From Malachius bipustulatus (Eukaryota; Arthropoda; Insecta; Coleoptera; Melyridae), in contig OU342630.1 in assembly GCA_910589415.1 (NCBI GenBank), forward strand, positions 62,864,186 to 62,928,185: a stretch of 64,000 bases of DNA, given 5' to 3'. Position numbers and translations under genes: made by a program. The notes beneath the pieces are model-generated. The model was not told the DNA's origin, searched no databases, and saw nothing but the letters and a program-made list of their open reading frames with translations. Below, piece by piece: positions 25,322 through 34,349 of the stretch. Positions within the stretch are counted from its first letter, which is position 1. Every line of letters begins with the position of its first letter.

Positions 25322-25362
25322 CTGTCGTATTGGAGTCGGGTTTTAACCCATCGTCCTGACAG
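25322..25362 (-). other. Second, core-mutated hammerhead-like motif of the repeat unit
   Basis: On the minus strand CTGTC pairs with GACAG (five pairs) around AGGACGA, a GGGTT-AAAA-CCC hairpin, then GACTCC and AATAC. The layout copies a hammerhead (stem I, core, stem II, core) but CTGANGA has become AGGACGA and GAAA has become GACT, so catalysis is unlikely. It is preceded by GACAA, as is the CTGATGATG motif at 24919-24871. The same 41 bases recur at 25772-25812 and 26222-26262 (minus) and 26435-26475 and 26886-26926 (plus). Confidence 0.5.
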
Positions 25363-25445
25363 TTGTCAAGTCTGGAGCGCCCGAAAATCCAAATAAAGAG
25401 CTTCTCGACTCAGGCAGCAACACACATCCAACCAGACCACCAAAA

Positions 25446-25488
25446 GCACGGACGGCCGTTTCGGTCTCATTAGACCTCGTCAGCGTAC
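25446..25488 (-). ncRNA. Type I hammerhead ribozyme, unit 1
   Basis: Read on the minus strand: stem I GTACG, core CTGACGA, stem II GGTCT-AATG-AGACC (five perfect pairs), core GAAA, a minimal stem III made of A-U and C-G around loop GGCC, cleavage triplet GTC, then CGTGC closing stem I (four Watson-Crick pairs and one G-U). All invariant core positions are present; C at position 7 is allowed. Beyond an internal loop (TATA against TT), CCAA pairs with TTGG at 25440-25443 and 25493-25496, giving the loop I/loop II layout of efficient natural hammerheads. Predicted cleavage is between complement positions 25451 and 25450. The very short stem III is the form described in Penelope-like elements and retrozymes. 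Confidence 0.9.
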
Positions 25489-25895
25489 TATATTGGAGAG
25501 TCCGGAAGGATATGAATCGCTGCATGAATCGAAAACCCTATATGGAATCTCATTCAGCCGGTTACCAGTGGCCTCGAGACAGAGCGACATCTATCAAGAG
25601 AAACAACAGGCTCCCAGCCAGACAAAACTCCAGTGTGTATTATGGGTTGCAGACACTCCAGGGGCTACGAGACTGACATCAGAAATGCATATTAAAAAGC
25701 CGAAGTATACTCAAAAGTCACAACAAACCGTAGGTAGGTAGGTCTTAATGAGTATAAAGCAAATCAATAGCCTGTCGTATTGGAGTCGGGTTTTAACCCA
25801 TCGTCCTGACAGTTGTCAAGTCTGGAGCGCCCGAAAACCCAAATAAAGAGCTTCTCGACTCAGGCAGCAACACACATCCAACCAGACCACCAAAA

Positions 25896-25938
25896 GCACG
25901 GACGGCCGTTTCGGTCTCATTAGACCTCGTCAGCGTAC
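25896..25938 (-). ncRNA. Type I hammerhead ribozyme, unit 2
   Basis: Identical to the copy 450 bases to the left. Cleavage at 25901/25900 and at 25451/25450 would release a 450-nt RNA from a minus-strand transcript, with 5'-OH and 2',3'-cyclic phosphate ends suitable for circularisation. Flanking CCAA/TTGG pairing is also preserved. Confidence 0.9.
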
Positions 25939-26345
25939 TATATTGGAGAGTCCGGAAGGATATGAATCGCTGCATGAATCGAAAACCCTATATGGAATCT
26001 CATTCAGCCGGTTACCAGTGGCCTCGAGACAGAGCGACATCTATCAAGAGAAACAACAGGCTCCCAGCCAGACAAAACTCCAGTGTGTATTATGGGTTGC
26101 AGACACTCCAGGGGCTACGAGACTGACATCAGAAATGCATATTAAAAAGCCCAAGTATACTCAAAAGTCACAACAAACCGTAGGTAGGTAGGTCTTAATG
26201 AGTATAAAGCAAATCAATAGCCTGTCGTATTGGAGTCGGGTTTTAACCCATCGTCCTGACAGTTGTCAAGTCTGGAGCGCCCGAAAACCCAAATAAAGAG
26301 CTTCTCGACTCAGGCAGCAACACACATCCAACCAGACCACCAAAA

Positions 26346-26369
26346 GCACGGACGGCCGTTTCGGTCTCG
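26346..26369 (-). ncRNA. Broken hammerhead ribozyme, unit 3
   Basis: This copy keeps stem III, GAAA and half of stem II, and is cut at the inversion point, so it lacks the CTGACGA core and the 5' half of stem I. It cannot self-cleave. The break is the centre of the palindromic junction. Confidence 0.85.
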
Positions 26370-26759
26370 ATGTGTGTTGCTGCCTGAGTCGAGAAGCTCT
26401 TTATTTGGGTTTTCGGGCGCTCCAGACTTGACAACTGTCAGGACGATGGGTTAAAACCCGACTCCAATACGACAGGCTATTGATTTGCTTTATACTCATT
26501 AAGACCTACCTACCTACGGTTTGTTGTGACTTTTGAGTATACTTCGGCTTTTTAATTATGCATTTCTGATGTCAGTCTCGTAGCCCCTGGAGTGTCTGCA
26601 ACCCATAATACACACTGGAGTTTTGTCTGGCTGGGAGCCTGTTGTTTCTCTTGATAGATGTCGCTCTGTCTCGAGGCCACTGGTAACCGGCTGAATGAGA
26701 TTCCATATAGAGTTTTCGATTCATGCAGCGATTCATATCCTTCCGGACTCTCCAATATA

Positions 26760-26802
26760 GTACGCTGACGAGGTCTAATGAGACCGAAACGGCCGTCCGT
26801 GC
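26760..26802 (+). ncRNA. Type I hammerhead ribozyme, inverted unit
   Basis: Same 43 bases as the two minus-strand copies, now on the plus strand: GTACG, CTGACGA, GGTCT-AATG-AGACC, GAAA, C-GGCC-G, TC, CGTGC. Predicted cleavage is after 26797. Because ribozymes occur on both strands, transcription from either side of the array would produce a self-cleaving RNA. Confidence 0.9.
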
Positions 26803-26977
26803 TTTTGGTGGTCTGGTTGGATGTGTGTTGCTGCCTGAGTCGAGAAGCTCTTTATTTGGGTTTTCGGGCGCTCCAGACTTGACAACTGTCAGGACGATGG
26901 GTTAAAACCCGACTCCAATACGACAGGCTATTGATTTGCTTTATACTCATTAAGACCTACCTACCTACGGTTTGTTG

Positions 26978-27040
26978 GAACCGAAGATCGACCCGAGGAG
27001 GTGGTCGACCCGAAACAGGTCGACAAGGTGGTAAAATTCA
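26978..27040 (+). other. Right flank of the array: target duplication and hammerhead-like motif
   Basis: It opens with GAACCGAAGATC, the 12-bp copy of 25227-25238, then GACCCGAGGAGGTGG, TCGACC, CGAAACAGGTCGAC. CGAGGA, GAAAC and GTC sit in hammerhead order but the first core is mutated and stem II is a self-complementary GGTCGACC. Joined conceptually to 25238 it continues the left-hand sequence, so the array interrupted a hammerhead-like repeat. Confidence 0.5.
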
Positions 27041-29190
27041 TAAAAGTATACTCTTAAAACCAAAGTTTTGTCTTTTTATTGAAATATTCCAATGAACCTA
27101 CAGCAACCGCATATTATACCCCATCATCTTCCAATATCAGCCACAACAGTTCAAAGGGGCCACAGACCTCTCCAAAATAACCATAAGATCTCCATGAGCA
27201 ACTCCACCCTGGCCAATAAAAATCACGCTGACAAGATTCCCAAAACACGACATAGGTAATACTGCACTCATGGCACAACCTTGAATTCTCTAGGTTGAAC
27301 CTGGCAGACACGGTGAATACCTTCACCCTTCACCTAATTCCCCAATTACTCCAGTTACTCCAGAGTATAACTGACAATTCCTCACTACCGTACCAATAAC
27401 AATACTTCTGCAAACCAACAATAAAGAAAAAAATAATGAGAAACATCTAAAAATAATATATTTATCTAAAATAATATACACGACAAACACAATAAACAAT
27501 AAAATAACAATAAAATAACAATAAAATAACAATAAAATAACAAACGAAAGCACGATATACCCAACACCCAACAAAAATTTCAAAATCAAAGTACCTAATA
27601 AAGTCAATTTATTTTTCAAAAATTAAAATTTAAAATATCTACAAACACCATTTTGACCATCAATTTTATTATATTATAGTTTCTTTAAAATATTTTTAAG
27701 TTTTTATACGTAGTTTTATACAAGTGAGAATTTGAGAAAACAAGAAACCAATTGGCTTCGAAACGTTTCAATTAAAAAAGCTTTTAGCAGATAATTTTTT
27801 AACCAAGAACCTATCCTCCAATAAACAATCAATAAAAAATTCAACATAAAGGATGAAGGTTCAATAAAAGTTATCCATTATAAAAGTGCAACGAATACTA
27901 TTTCAAAGCCACTTACGAAAAATAAATAAAAATAGACCTAGGCAATATCAGAGTAGATGATTTTTCAATGTGTAGGTACTTTTGTGTGCAAGTGAAATTT
28001 TTGAATATAATTTTGTATTTGGGGATAAAGGCTATTTGAAGAGATCAATACAAAAGTGATGCGAGTCCATTTTTCTTGAATCTACGAAATCTGTTGTTAC
28101 CAGAAGGGGTTAAAACTCCTGATATAAATAAACTTAGAGTAACATTATTTATATGCAGAAACGCTAAGAGAATACGCTTCTATTAAAGCTGGAAAGTTGT
28201 TTATGCTTTCAGGGTTTTTGTAATACTGAAATCTAATTACAAATTACTTATTAATTCATCTGATACTACTCTTTACAAACAGGAAACTACCCTTAAAAGG
28301 AGTATGCATAAATTAGTAAGGTATGTGTATTGTTGATTATAAACATATTGTGAAGCTGTAGTAAAATTGCAAAGTACCTAATATCTGAAACTTAAGTGCT
28401 TGAAGTTATTTTTTTATCTATTGGAATCGATTAGGTACCTAAGTAATTAATTCTTTAAAATATGATTTGAAATGGGGGAATTGCCAAGGAAACTAAATTT
28501 AGATACCTACTCGTACGTGGTGGAATGTTTCGGACATAATTTTGTATTTAAATCACTTTACAGATGTACCTACGCAATGAAACTTTATGATAATCAACGA
28601 CAGTTTTAAGAACGAAAAATCAATGCAACTACGTGTTAATATGTTTGCTGATCAAATTACTGCTTAGACATATCTCTGAAAATGCCTATAGCTCTAAGCT
28701 CTGACTGATGCTAGGTACTCGGTAGCCTCTTCATCTTTATCACAGAATCACCCACTCGAATTAAAGCTTACTCACTTATGGTTGCGAATCGCTCAGCTCG
28801 ACCTTTTCAGTTCGGTCCCTGAAACACCACTGAATTTTGATTTCTTAACTTCCTTCCGCATCAACTTCTCTTAGTTAAGTTTCAAAAAAGACCTTTCCCC
28901 GGTGTGTTGCCACTTTTATTGTATAACATCTTTTTTACTTCACGTACATAATTAGAAATTACATTCTCGCAATGAAACCTATTCGATGATTTATTGATTC
29001 GAGAGTGTGCAAGTTTTCCGCAGTCCACACTTGTGTTGGAATTAAGAAATTCATAAAAGAGTTAAACAAAAATTTGCCGCGCTAGCTATTTGCTGCCCTA
29101 ACTTCCTTCTATAAGAACATTTACTTCCTAATTCCTATAGTTCAGTAAAATGTATCATTTATGCAATTTTATTGAGTCCCTATGATTGGG
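27041..29190. other. No gene recognised; 11-bp microsatellite
   Basis: An 11-bp motif, AATAAAATAAC, is repeated four times at 27497-27541. I see no exon or RNA gene in the rest, which is AT-rich. Confidence 0.45.
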
Positions 29191-29200
29191 AAATACCACT

Positions 29201-29770
29201 TGAACCGTTTCTTTGTTCTTTAGAATTGAAAATACCAAGCAAAGGCAATAAAGAAAATGCAAATTACCTGGTGAGTGTATAGGTGCGGGTGGCTTGAAGT
29301 CGTCCTTCTGGTGTTCTTGCACTGGATTGCTTGAGTTCACTTGCTTTAATTATCGGTGAAGAGAGCGGTTAATTATCTTTATTTTTGAAATGTTCGCGAA
29401 GCACGAGAGAGAGTTTTCGTTGAGACACGACACGAGCGAGCGTTGAAGAAGAAGAGAGTCTTGAGTAGAGTACTGTGGTAGAGTAGACCGACCTTTCGTG
29501 GTGAAAGTTGAAAGAGAAGAGCGTTGAGTAGAGATGCCCGACCTTTCGTGGCGAGAGTTGGAAAGGAAGAGAGTTAATCTCTTCTCCGTTGTCCAGGGGG
29601 ATGCGAGAGAGAGAGAGAGAGAGGATAAGGGGAAAAGGATAGGATGGTATTGCCTTATTACTACCCTTGCTTTTATTTTGAATAAAGACGAGGTTCGTTG
29701 TATGCAACCAACTTTACATAAAAATTAGTAAATTTAATAGTAAAATAGTAAAATAAGTAAATTTAGAACA
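29201..29770 (-). repeat. 3' LTR of the BEL/Pao element
   Basis: 568 of 570 bases match the other LTR. It follows directly after the polypurine tract and is followed, in genome coordinates to the left, by CCACT. Confidence 0.92.
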
Positions 29771-29784
29771 TTCCGCCCACCAAA
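29771..29784 (-). promoter_or_regulatory. Polypurine tract
   Basis: The minus strand reads TTGGTGGGCGGAA immediately before the 3' LTR start TGTTCT. Its position and purine content fit the plus-strand priming site. Confidence 0.75.
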
Positions 29785-30005
29785 ATACACAGTATTTTCA
29801 CAAGGAGAAAACATTTAAGAATGATTAGCTTGCCTACATGGGCAAGAACGAGGGTACCAAATTCCCAAGTTTGAAATTTGGTAGAGCAAATAATTAGAAA
29901 CTTAAAATACCAAATGAACATGAAAAATGAGTAATAATTATGTACAGAGGATCTACCATTATTAACTACGCCGAATAATGAGTAGAGAGTTTACCAATAT
30001 AGAGT

Positions 30006-30278
30006 TTAATCGGCGTGTGGCAAAGGACACAACTTTACAAGTGGCCTTTGAACGATACCCTTTGCCGTTTGTACTGTGGCAACACGAGCGGTGCCATCGC
30101 GTCCCGAATGAACTTCGAGAACTCGCGCGAGCGACCACTGAAGGGGTTTGGCTTGGTCATCCTTGACTAAAACGACCATGTTGGGTTTGAGAATCCTACA
30201 AGGCTCAAACCATTTTGCGCGTTGCTGGAGAGTGTGGAGATATTCCGAGTGCCAACGATGCCAGAAGTCCTGTTGCAT
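30006..30278 (-). CDS. BEL/Pao integrase C-terminal domain (DUF5641-like)
   Basis: Ninety codons in the same frame as pol, separated from it by one TAG and one codon. FWHRWHSEYLHTLQQRAKW and the downstream VLVKDD, W.LARV and RPLVKLCPLP pattern match the C-terminal integrase domain of BEL/Pao elements, which binds DNA. It ends at TAA (30006-30008). The stop separating it is most simply a point mutation. Confidence 0.88.
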   Translation of the reverse strand: MQQDFWHRWHSEYLHTLQQRAKWFEPCRILKPNMVVLVKDDQAKPLQWSLARVLEVHSGRDGTARVATVQTAKGIVQRPLVKLCPLPHAD

Positions 30279-30281
30279 CCG

Positions 30282-33200
30282 CTAAATTAGTTGCCATCGA
30301 GTGAGGCGATTGAGCCGAATGCCTGTTAGGTCTTGATCAGGGACCGAAGTGAGGGGGGCTAGAGTCAGAAAATGTCCAGGACTGAGGGCGCAGAGATCAT
30401 TGGGGTTAGAACTTACGTCGAAGAGCGGACGTGAGTTGAGCATGGCCTCAATCTGAACGAGAAACGTATACAACTCCTCGTACGTGAGGATCTGTTCGCC
30501 AATAACCCGAGTGAGGTGAGTTTTCACAGATTTTACCCCCGCCTCCCATAATCCGCCGAAGTGGGGTGCTGAAGGGGGGTTGAAATGCCATTTTATGTTA
30601 AGAACATCACATGCACCTTGAGCATATGATCGGAGTAGCTTATTGGCGCCAACGAAGTTCGTGCCGCAATCACTGTACAAATCCGTTAACTGACCGCGTC
30701 GTGAGACAAAGCGACGTAACGCAGCTAGAAAGGCGTCAGATGTTAGATCAGATACCAATTCGACGTGAATGGCCTTTGTGGCGAAGCAAACAAACACACA
30801 TACGTAGGCCTTGGTTGACTTAGCACCTCGATGGCGTCCCATTGTGATGGTATAGGGGCCTGCGAAATCAACACCGGTACGAGAAAACGGTTTAACTTGA
30901 TTGATTCGAGCTGCGGGAAGATCTCCCATGGGAGGTGTAAGCGCCTTGGGATTAGTGCGAAAACATTTATGGCATTGTGACAGATAATGGCGAATAGACG
31001 ATTTTGCCGACAGAATCCAAAATTGCTGCCGGAGAAGAAAATGAAGAGTTTGAGGGCCAGGATGTAACAGATCCTTATGAAACTGTTCGATGATGAGCTG
31101 GGTGAGGCGATGCCTTTTCGGAAGCAAGACTGGGTGCTTCGCATTAAAGGACAAAGAGGAGTGAGTTAAACGGCCGCCCACGCTGATAACTCCCTCACTA
31201 TCGATGAAGGGGTTTAATTTTCGTAGGGGCTGTGAGGTTACCTTTCCTTTACGAAGAGATTCCATCTCGCAGTTAAAGATCTGACCCTGAACAGATTTTG
31301 CTAAAAACATCAAAGCCTTATGCATTTCTCCTTGAGTTAGAACGCCTGTTTGTTTCTCATGAGGCTTCCTCGCGTTGTTGATGAAACGGAATGCATAAGA
31401 GATTATTGACTGAATTTTCTTCAGCGATGAAAATTTATTTAGCAATGACGCAGTGAGAGTAGCGTCTATTGAAGCGAGCAAGACAGTTGTCTTTTGTTCG
31501 GCTTGAATTTGAGTTTCTGTTTCTACCGAAGTAGGCAAGAGAGAGAAAGAGGGCCAAAGCTGGCGATCTAAATGAATATATTCGGGGCCTGTCCACCAGA
31601 GTTTATTGTTTAAAAGGTCTTGAGGTAGGAGGCCTCTTGATGCGCAATCGGCAGGATGTGTAGGGGCCTGCGAAAACGAAGCGCAACCAGTAACCACGTC
31701 GTCAACATATATATCCTCCTTGAGCACAGGAGCCGCAATGGGATAGAGAGACTGTTCATCATCAGCTAATTGATGGAGTGTTCGTATGGCTAGATACGGA
31801 GAGCAAGAAAACCCAAAGGGGACTGTGGTTAATTGAAAATCTTGGACTGGTTGACTTGGATCGGTTCGCCAAAGAATCCGTTGGAAGTCACGATGTTCAG
31901 GTGCCACGAGTATCTGCCGATACATCTGGCGAATGTCTGCTATCAACACTACTTGATGCAGGCGAAATTTCAAGATTATGACCATTAGGTCTTGTATGAG
32001 TTTGAGACCCACGAGAAGCGTGTCATTGAGCGATTTTTTATTAAAAGACTTGGCCGAACCGTCGAAGACCACTCTGAGTTTGGTAGTAGTCTTTTCGGGG
32101 CGTGTGACGCAGTGATGTGGTAGGTAATAACAGTGTTTAGAATTGCTGCTATCGACCGGGATCATATGACCTTGTTGTTTATAATCCTCTAGGAATTCAA
32201 CATAAGAAGATCGGAGTTCGGGATTGCGTGCCAAGCGCTTTTCCAAAAGATGAAAACGATGAAGAGCAATTTCCCTTGAACCGGGAAATTCGGGATTTGC
32301 TTCCTGAAAGGGCAAGGACACAGTATATCGTCCGGAGTCATCTCTCTTCACAGTGGAAGAATAGATTTTCTCACACAACTCGTCTTCTGGGGACACGGAA
32401 CTGGCCTGAGGTGGCTCTTCCACTGTCCAAAATTGCCGTAGTGTGGAGTCTAAAGTTTGTTCGAAAGAAACGAAGAGCGAGCTTATAGTGTTTGGAATTA
32501 TTGGGGATGCATTTCCCATTAAAATCCAACCGAAAATAGAATTGATTGCTGTGGCCTGTCCTTGGGTACCCGGAATTTGACCATTCAGCGTGATTTGAGG
32601 GAATAATTCCGCTCCAATGAGAATATCAATGTTTGAGGGAATATTGAAATGAGGATCAGCAAGAGTTAAATTTGTGAGATGTTGCCAATTTGCGATGTCA
32701 ATTTTGCAAGGAGGCATAGCTGCACAAATTTTTGGTAACACAACCGCCTTGAGAGAGAGTGTGGATTGTGAGTTTCCACGAGGGCGAATTGTGCAATCGA
32801 CTGTCCCTTCCGAGACAGTGGAGTTTAAGCCAAGACCTTGGATCGGCAATTTGGCGCGAGTGCGTTTCAAACCCAGACGTTGAACTCCCTTGGAAGTGAT
32901 AAAATGAGCCTGGCTTCCGGAGTCTAGAAGGCAACGCATGGTTTGGAAGGTTCCATGACTGTCTTCGATTTCGATCAAAGCAGTTGCTAGGAGAACTGTT
33001 TGACTTGAATTTACGTTGCTATGCAAGGCAGACTGAAAAGAGGGTCCAGGAAGAGGTTCTGAAGAAGCCTTGGCTTCCTGAGTTTGTAGATCACCAGGAG
33101 CACCTTGAGAGTATTGAGAGTCGAAATGCAGCAGACTGTGATGCCTAGTGGACTTACAGCTGCGACAAGAGCCTTTAGAGGAGCAGGGATCATTTGGATG

Positions 33201-33497
33201 GAAACTAAGACAGTTTGCGCACCGATTGTGCTGTTTAATTAAATTAAACCGATCCCGTGGGTTTTTTTGGAGCAATGTGGGACAATTGTAGATTTTATGC
33301 TGTGCTGAGCATAATCCACAACCGCTAGACACGGTAGCCGAGAACGAGTTTGTTGGGAAAGGTTTCCCGCGTTGAGGAAAGATTCTGTTCGAGTTAGATT
33401 TGAACTGAGGCTTAGGAGATTGCGACCTTTTAGTTGTTTTAGACGAATCGTTGATAGATTCGAGAATTTGACACTGACTGTCAATGAAAGATTCCAA
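30282..33497 (-). CDS. BEL/Pao pol: zinc knuckle, protease, truncated RT, integrase
   Basis: This is the 1071-codon segment from the first Met after the TGA; it is in the same frame as gag, so the Met is not necessarily a real start. Order: Cys/His-rich knuckles (about residues 60-125, CGLC...CANC...CRSC), aspartic protease (DSGSQAHF, about 190), RT palm (about 455-600) ending IYVDDVV near 597, then after some 14 residues THPADCASRG, a sequence that normally follows RNase H. RT thumb, connection and RNase H, several hundred residues, are gone without loss of frame. Integrase has a zinc-binding region (HKDLLHPG, then CHKC) and the DDE residues near D876 (GVDFAGP), D942 (SDCGTNF) and E986 (GGLWEAG). 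It ends at TAG (30282-30284), with the last domain continuing in frame behind it. It cannot reverse transcribe on its own. Confidence 0.93.
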   Translation of the reverse strand: MESFIDSQCQILESINDSSKTTKRSQSPKPQFKSNSNRIFPQRGKPFPTNSFSATVSSGCGLCSAQHKIYNCPTLLQKNPRDRFNLIKQHNRCANCLSFHPNDPCSSKGSCRSCKSTRHHSLLHFDSQYSQGAPGDLQTQEAKASSEPLPGPSFQSALHSNVNSSQTVLLATALIEIEDSHGTFQTMRCLLDSGSQAHFITSKGVQRLGLKRTRAKLPIQGLGLNSTVSEGTVDCTIRPRGNSQSTLSLKAVVLPKICAAMPPCKIDIANWQHLTNLTLADPHFNIPSNIDILIGAELFPQITLNGQIPGTQGQATAINSIFGWILMGNASPIIPNTISSLFVSFEQTLDSTLRQFWTVEEPPQASSVSPEDELCEKIYSSTVKRDDSGRYTVSLPFQEANPEFPGSREIALHRFHLLEKRLARNPELRSSYVEFLEDYKQQGHMIPVDSSNSKHCYYLPHHCVTRPEKTTTKLRVVFDGSAKSFNKKSLNDTLLVGLKLIQDLMVIILKFRLHQVVLIADIRQMYRQILVAPEHRDFQRILWRTDPSQPVQDFQLTTVPFGFSCSPYLAIRTLHQLADDEQSLYPIAAPVLKEDIYVDDVVTGCASFSQAPTHPADCASRGLLPQDLLNNKLWWTGPEYIHLDRQLWPSFSLLPTSVETETQIQAEQKTTVLLASIDATLTASLLNKFSSLKKIQSIISYAFRFINNARKPHEKQTGVLTQGEMHKALMFLAKSVQGQIFNCEMESLRKGKVTSQPLRKLNPFIDSEGVISVGGRLTHSSLSFNAKHPVLLPKRHRLTQLIIEQFHKDLLHPGPQTLHFLLRQQFWILSAKSSIRHYLSQCHKCFRTNPKALTPPMGDLPAARINQVKPFSRTGVDFAGPYTITMGRHRGAKSTKAYVCVFVCFATKAIHVELVSDLTSDAFLAALRRFVSRRGQLTDLYSDCGTNFVGANKLLRSYAQGACDVLNIKWHFNPPSAPHFGGLWEAGVKSVKTHLTRVIGEQILTYEELYTFLVQIEAMLNSRPLFDVSSNPNDLCALSPGHFLTLAPLTSVPDQDLTGIRLNRLTRWQLI

Positions 33498-33593
33498 GGA
33501 AGAAAATTTAGGAATATCGGTGTTCTCGTTCCTGATTTCGCCTTCGAATGACTTACGAGTTTCTGGATCGAGTTTTCCGAAAAGGAACTGAAA

Positions 33594-34349
33594 TCACATG
33601 AAGTCTTCAAGGTTATCTGAGAGTTGCAACGCCTTGAGAGCGCAACGATTTTCCCTAAATTTGTCGAGAAGAGTTCGCAAACCTTTTGCCGATTCAGAGT
33701 GGAGTTGAGATAAGGAGTAAATCTCCGTCCAGTAATGTGATGCTAACTTCCGCTTGTTCTCATAACGATCTGTCAACATTTTGTAAGCTATGGGATAATT
33801 TTCCACAGACATGGTTAGAGATTTGATGATGTTCAATGGTTCTTTTTGTAATGAGCTTAAAAGATATTGAAACTTGTCAATTGCAGATAAGGAGTCATTG
33901 TTATGGATCGCATTGTCGTAGCACTGAATGAATGGAACCCAATCAGAGAAATGACCATCGAAGGTTCTTAAAGGTATTTTTGGCAAACGAATATGTGGGC
34001 CAGAGGTAGAGAAACTGTTGTTCACAATGGGAGTACCAGCAAGAGCGCTGCCAGTATTAGGGAAAAGAGTATGATATATATCCTCAATGGTGAAATACAT
34101 GGTATCAAAGTTTTTGCGTACTGCATCCTCTGCGTTAAGATCGACATCAACTTGAGCAGAGAGAAGCGATAACAAGCTACCCTGAATTTCAGAAAATTGC
34201 TCATGAATGACTTGAACCCGTTCATAACGTCGAGTAAACAGGGAACGAAACGATAATTGTTCTCTTGCTGTTTCTGCCAGGTGTAAGGTTTCTGTTAATT
34301 GATTAATTAAACTGTCTCTTTTCGCTTTAGCTTCGCGTATTTTTGCCAT
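33594..34349 (-). CDS. BEL/Pao gag (N-terminal part of gag-pol)
   Basis: This 251-codon frame starts at an ATG in good context (AAGATGGC) about 780 bases inside the 5' LTR. Residues 1-70 are helical and charged; about residues 120-250 match the DUF1759 gag domain of BEL/Pao elements, with RLPKIPLRTFDG, then DWVPFIQCYD and the downstream TDRYENKRKLASHYW block. It would form the particle shell. It ends at TGA (33594-33596), but the same frame continues open on the other side with the rest of the domain and joins the pol frame, so the stop is a single-codon lesion inside a formerly continuous gag-pol, or less likely a readthrough site. The leader between PBS and ATG has no other gene. Confidence 0.9.
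   Translation of the reverse strand: MAKIREAKAKRDSLINQLTETLHLAETAREQLSFRSLFTRRYERVQVIHEQFSEIQGSLLSLLSAQVDVDLNAEDAVRKNFDTMYFTIEDIYHTLFPNTGSALAGTPIVNNSFSTSGPHIRLPKIPLRTFDGHFSDWVPFIQCYDNAIHNNDSLSAIDKFQYLLSSLQKEPLNIIKSLTMSVENYPIAYKMLTDRYENKRKLASHYWTEIYSLSQLHSESAKGLRTLLDKFRENRCALKALQLSDNLEDFM

Larger units (their letters stand above)
25239..26977. mobile_element. Retrozyme-like 450-bp hammerhead repeat array with 12-bp flanking duplication
   Basis: A 450-bp unit starts at 25239-25241, 25691 and 26141 in direct orientation. The third unit breaks off at 26369 and 26370-26977 returns as the reverse complement. Units differ by only one or two bases (for example C/T at 25388 and G/C at 26152). Every complete unit holds one full hammerhead ribozyme and a second hammerhead-like motif. 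The whole block is flanked, flush, by GAACCGAAGATC at 25227-25238 and at 26978-26989, the mark of a single integration event. No protein is encoded; the repeated 82-codon frame in each unit resembles nothing I know. Known analogues are plant and animal retrozymes and Penelope-like element terminal repeats, which use type I hammerheads to make circular RNAs. Assignment to a retrozyme class is inference. Confidence 0.8.

Noticed and set aside
25493..25741. An 82-codon protein gene repeated in each array unit
   Set aside because: The frame exists in every unit only because the units are almost identical; the sequence resembles no protein and spans the ribozyme-unit boundary.
29369..29707. A 112-codon gene on the minus strand, with a twin at 35319-35657
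   Set aside because: Both lie wholly within the BEL LTRs, in low-complexity GA/CT-rich sequence.
30006..34349. Endogenous retrovirus with envelope
   Set aside because: No envelope-like frame lies between integrase and the 3' LTR; all domains are those of a BEL/Pao retrotransposon.
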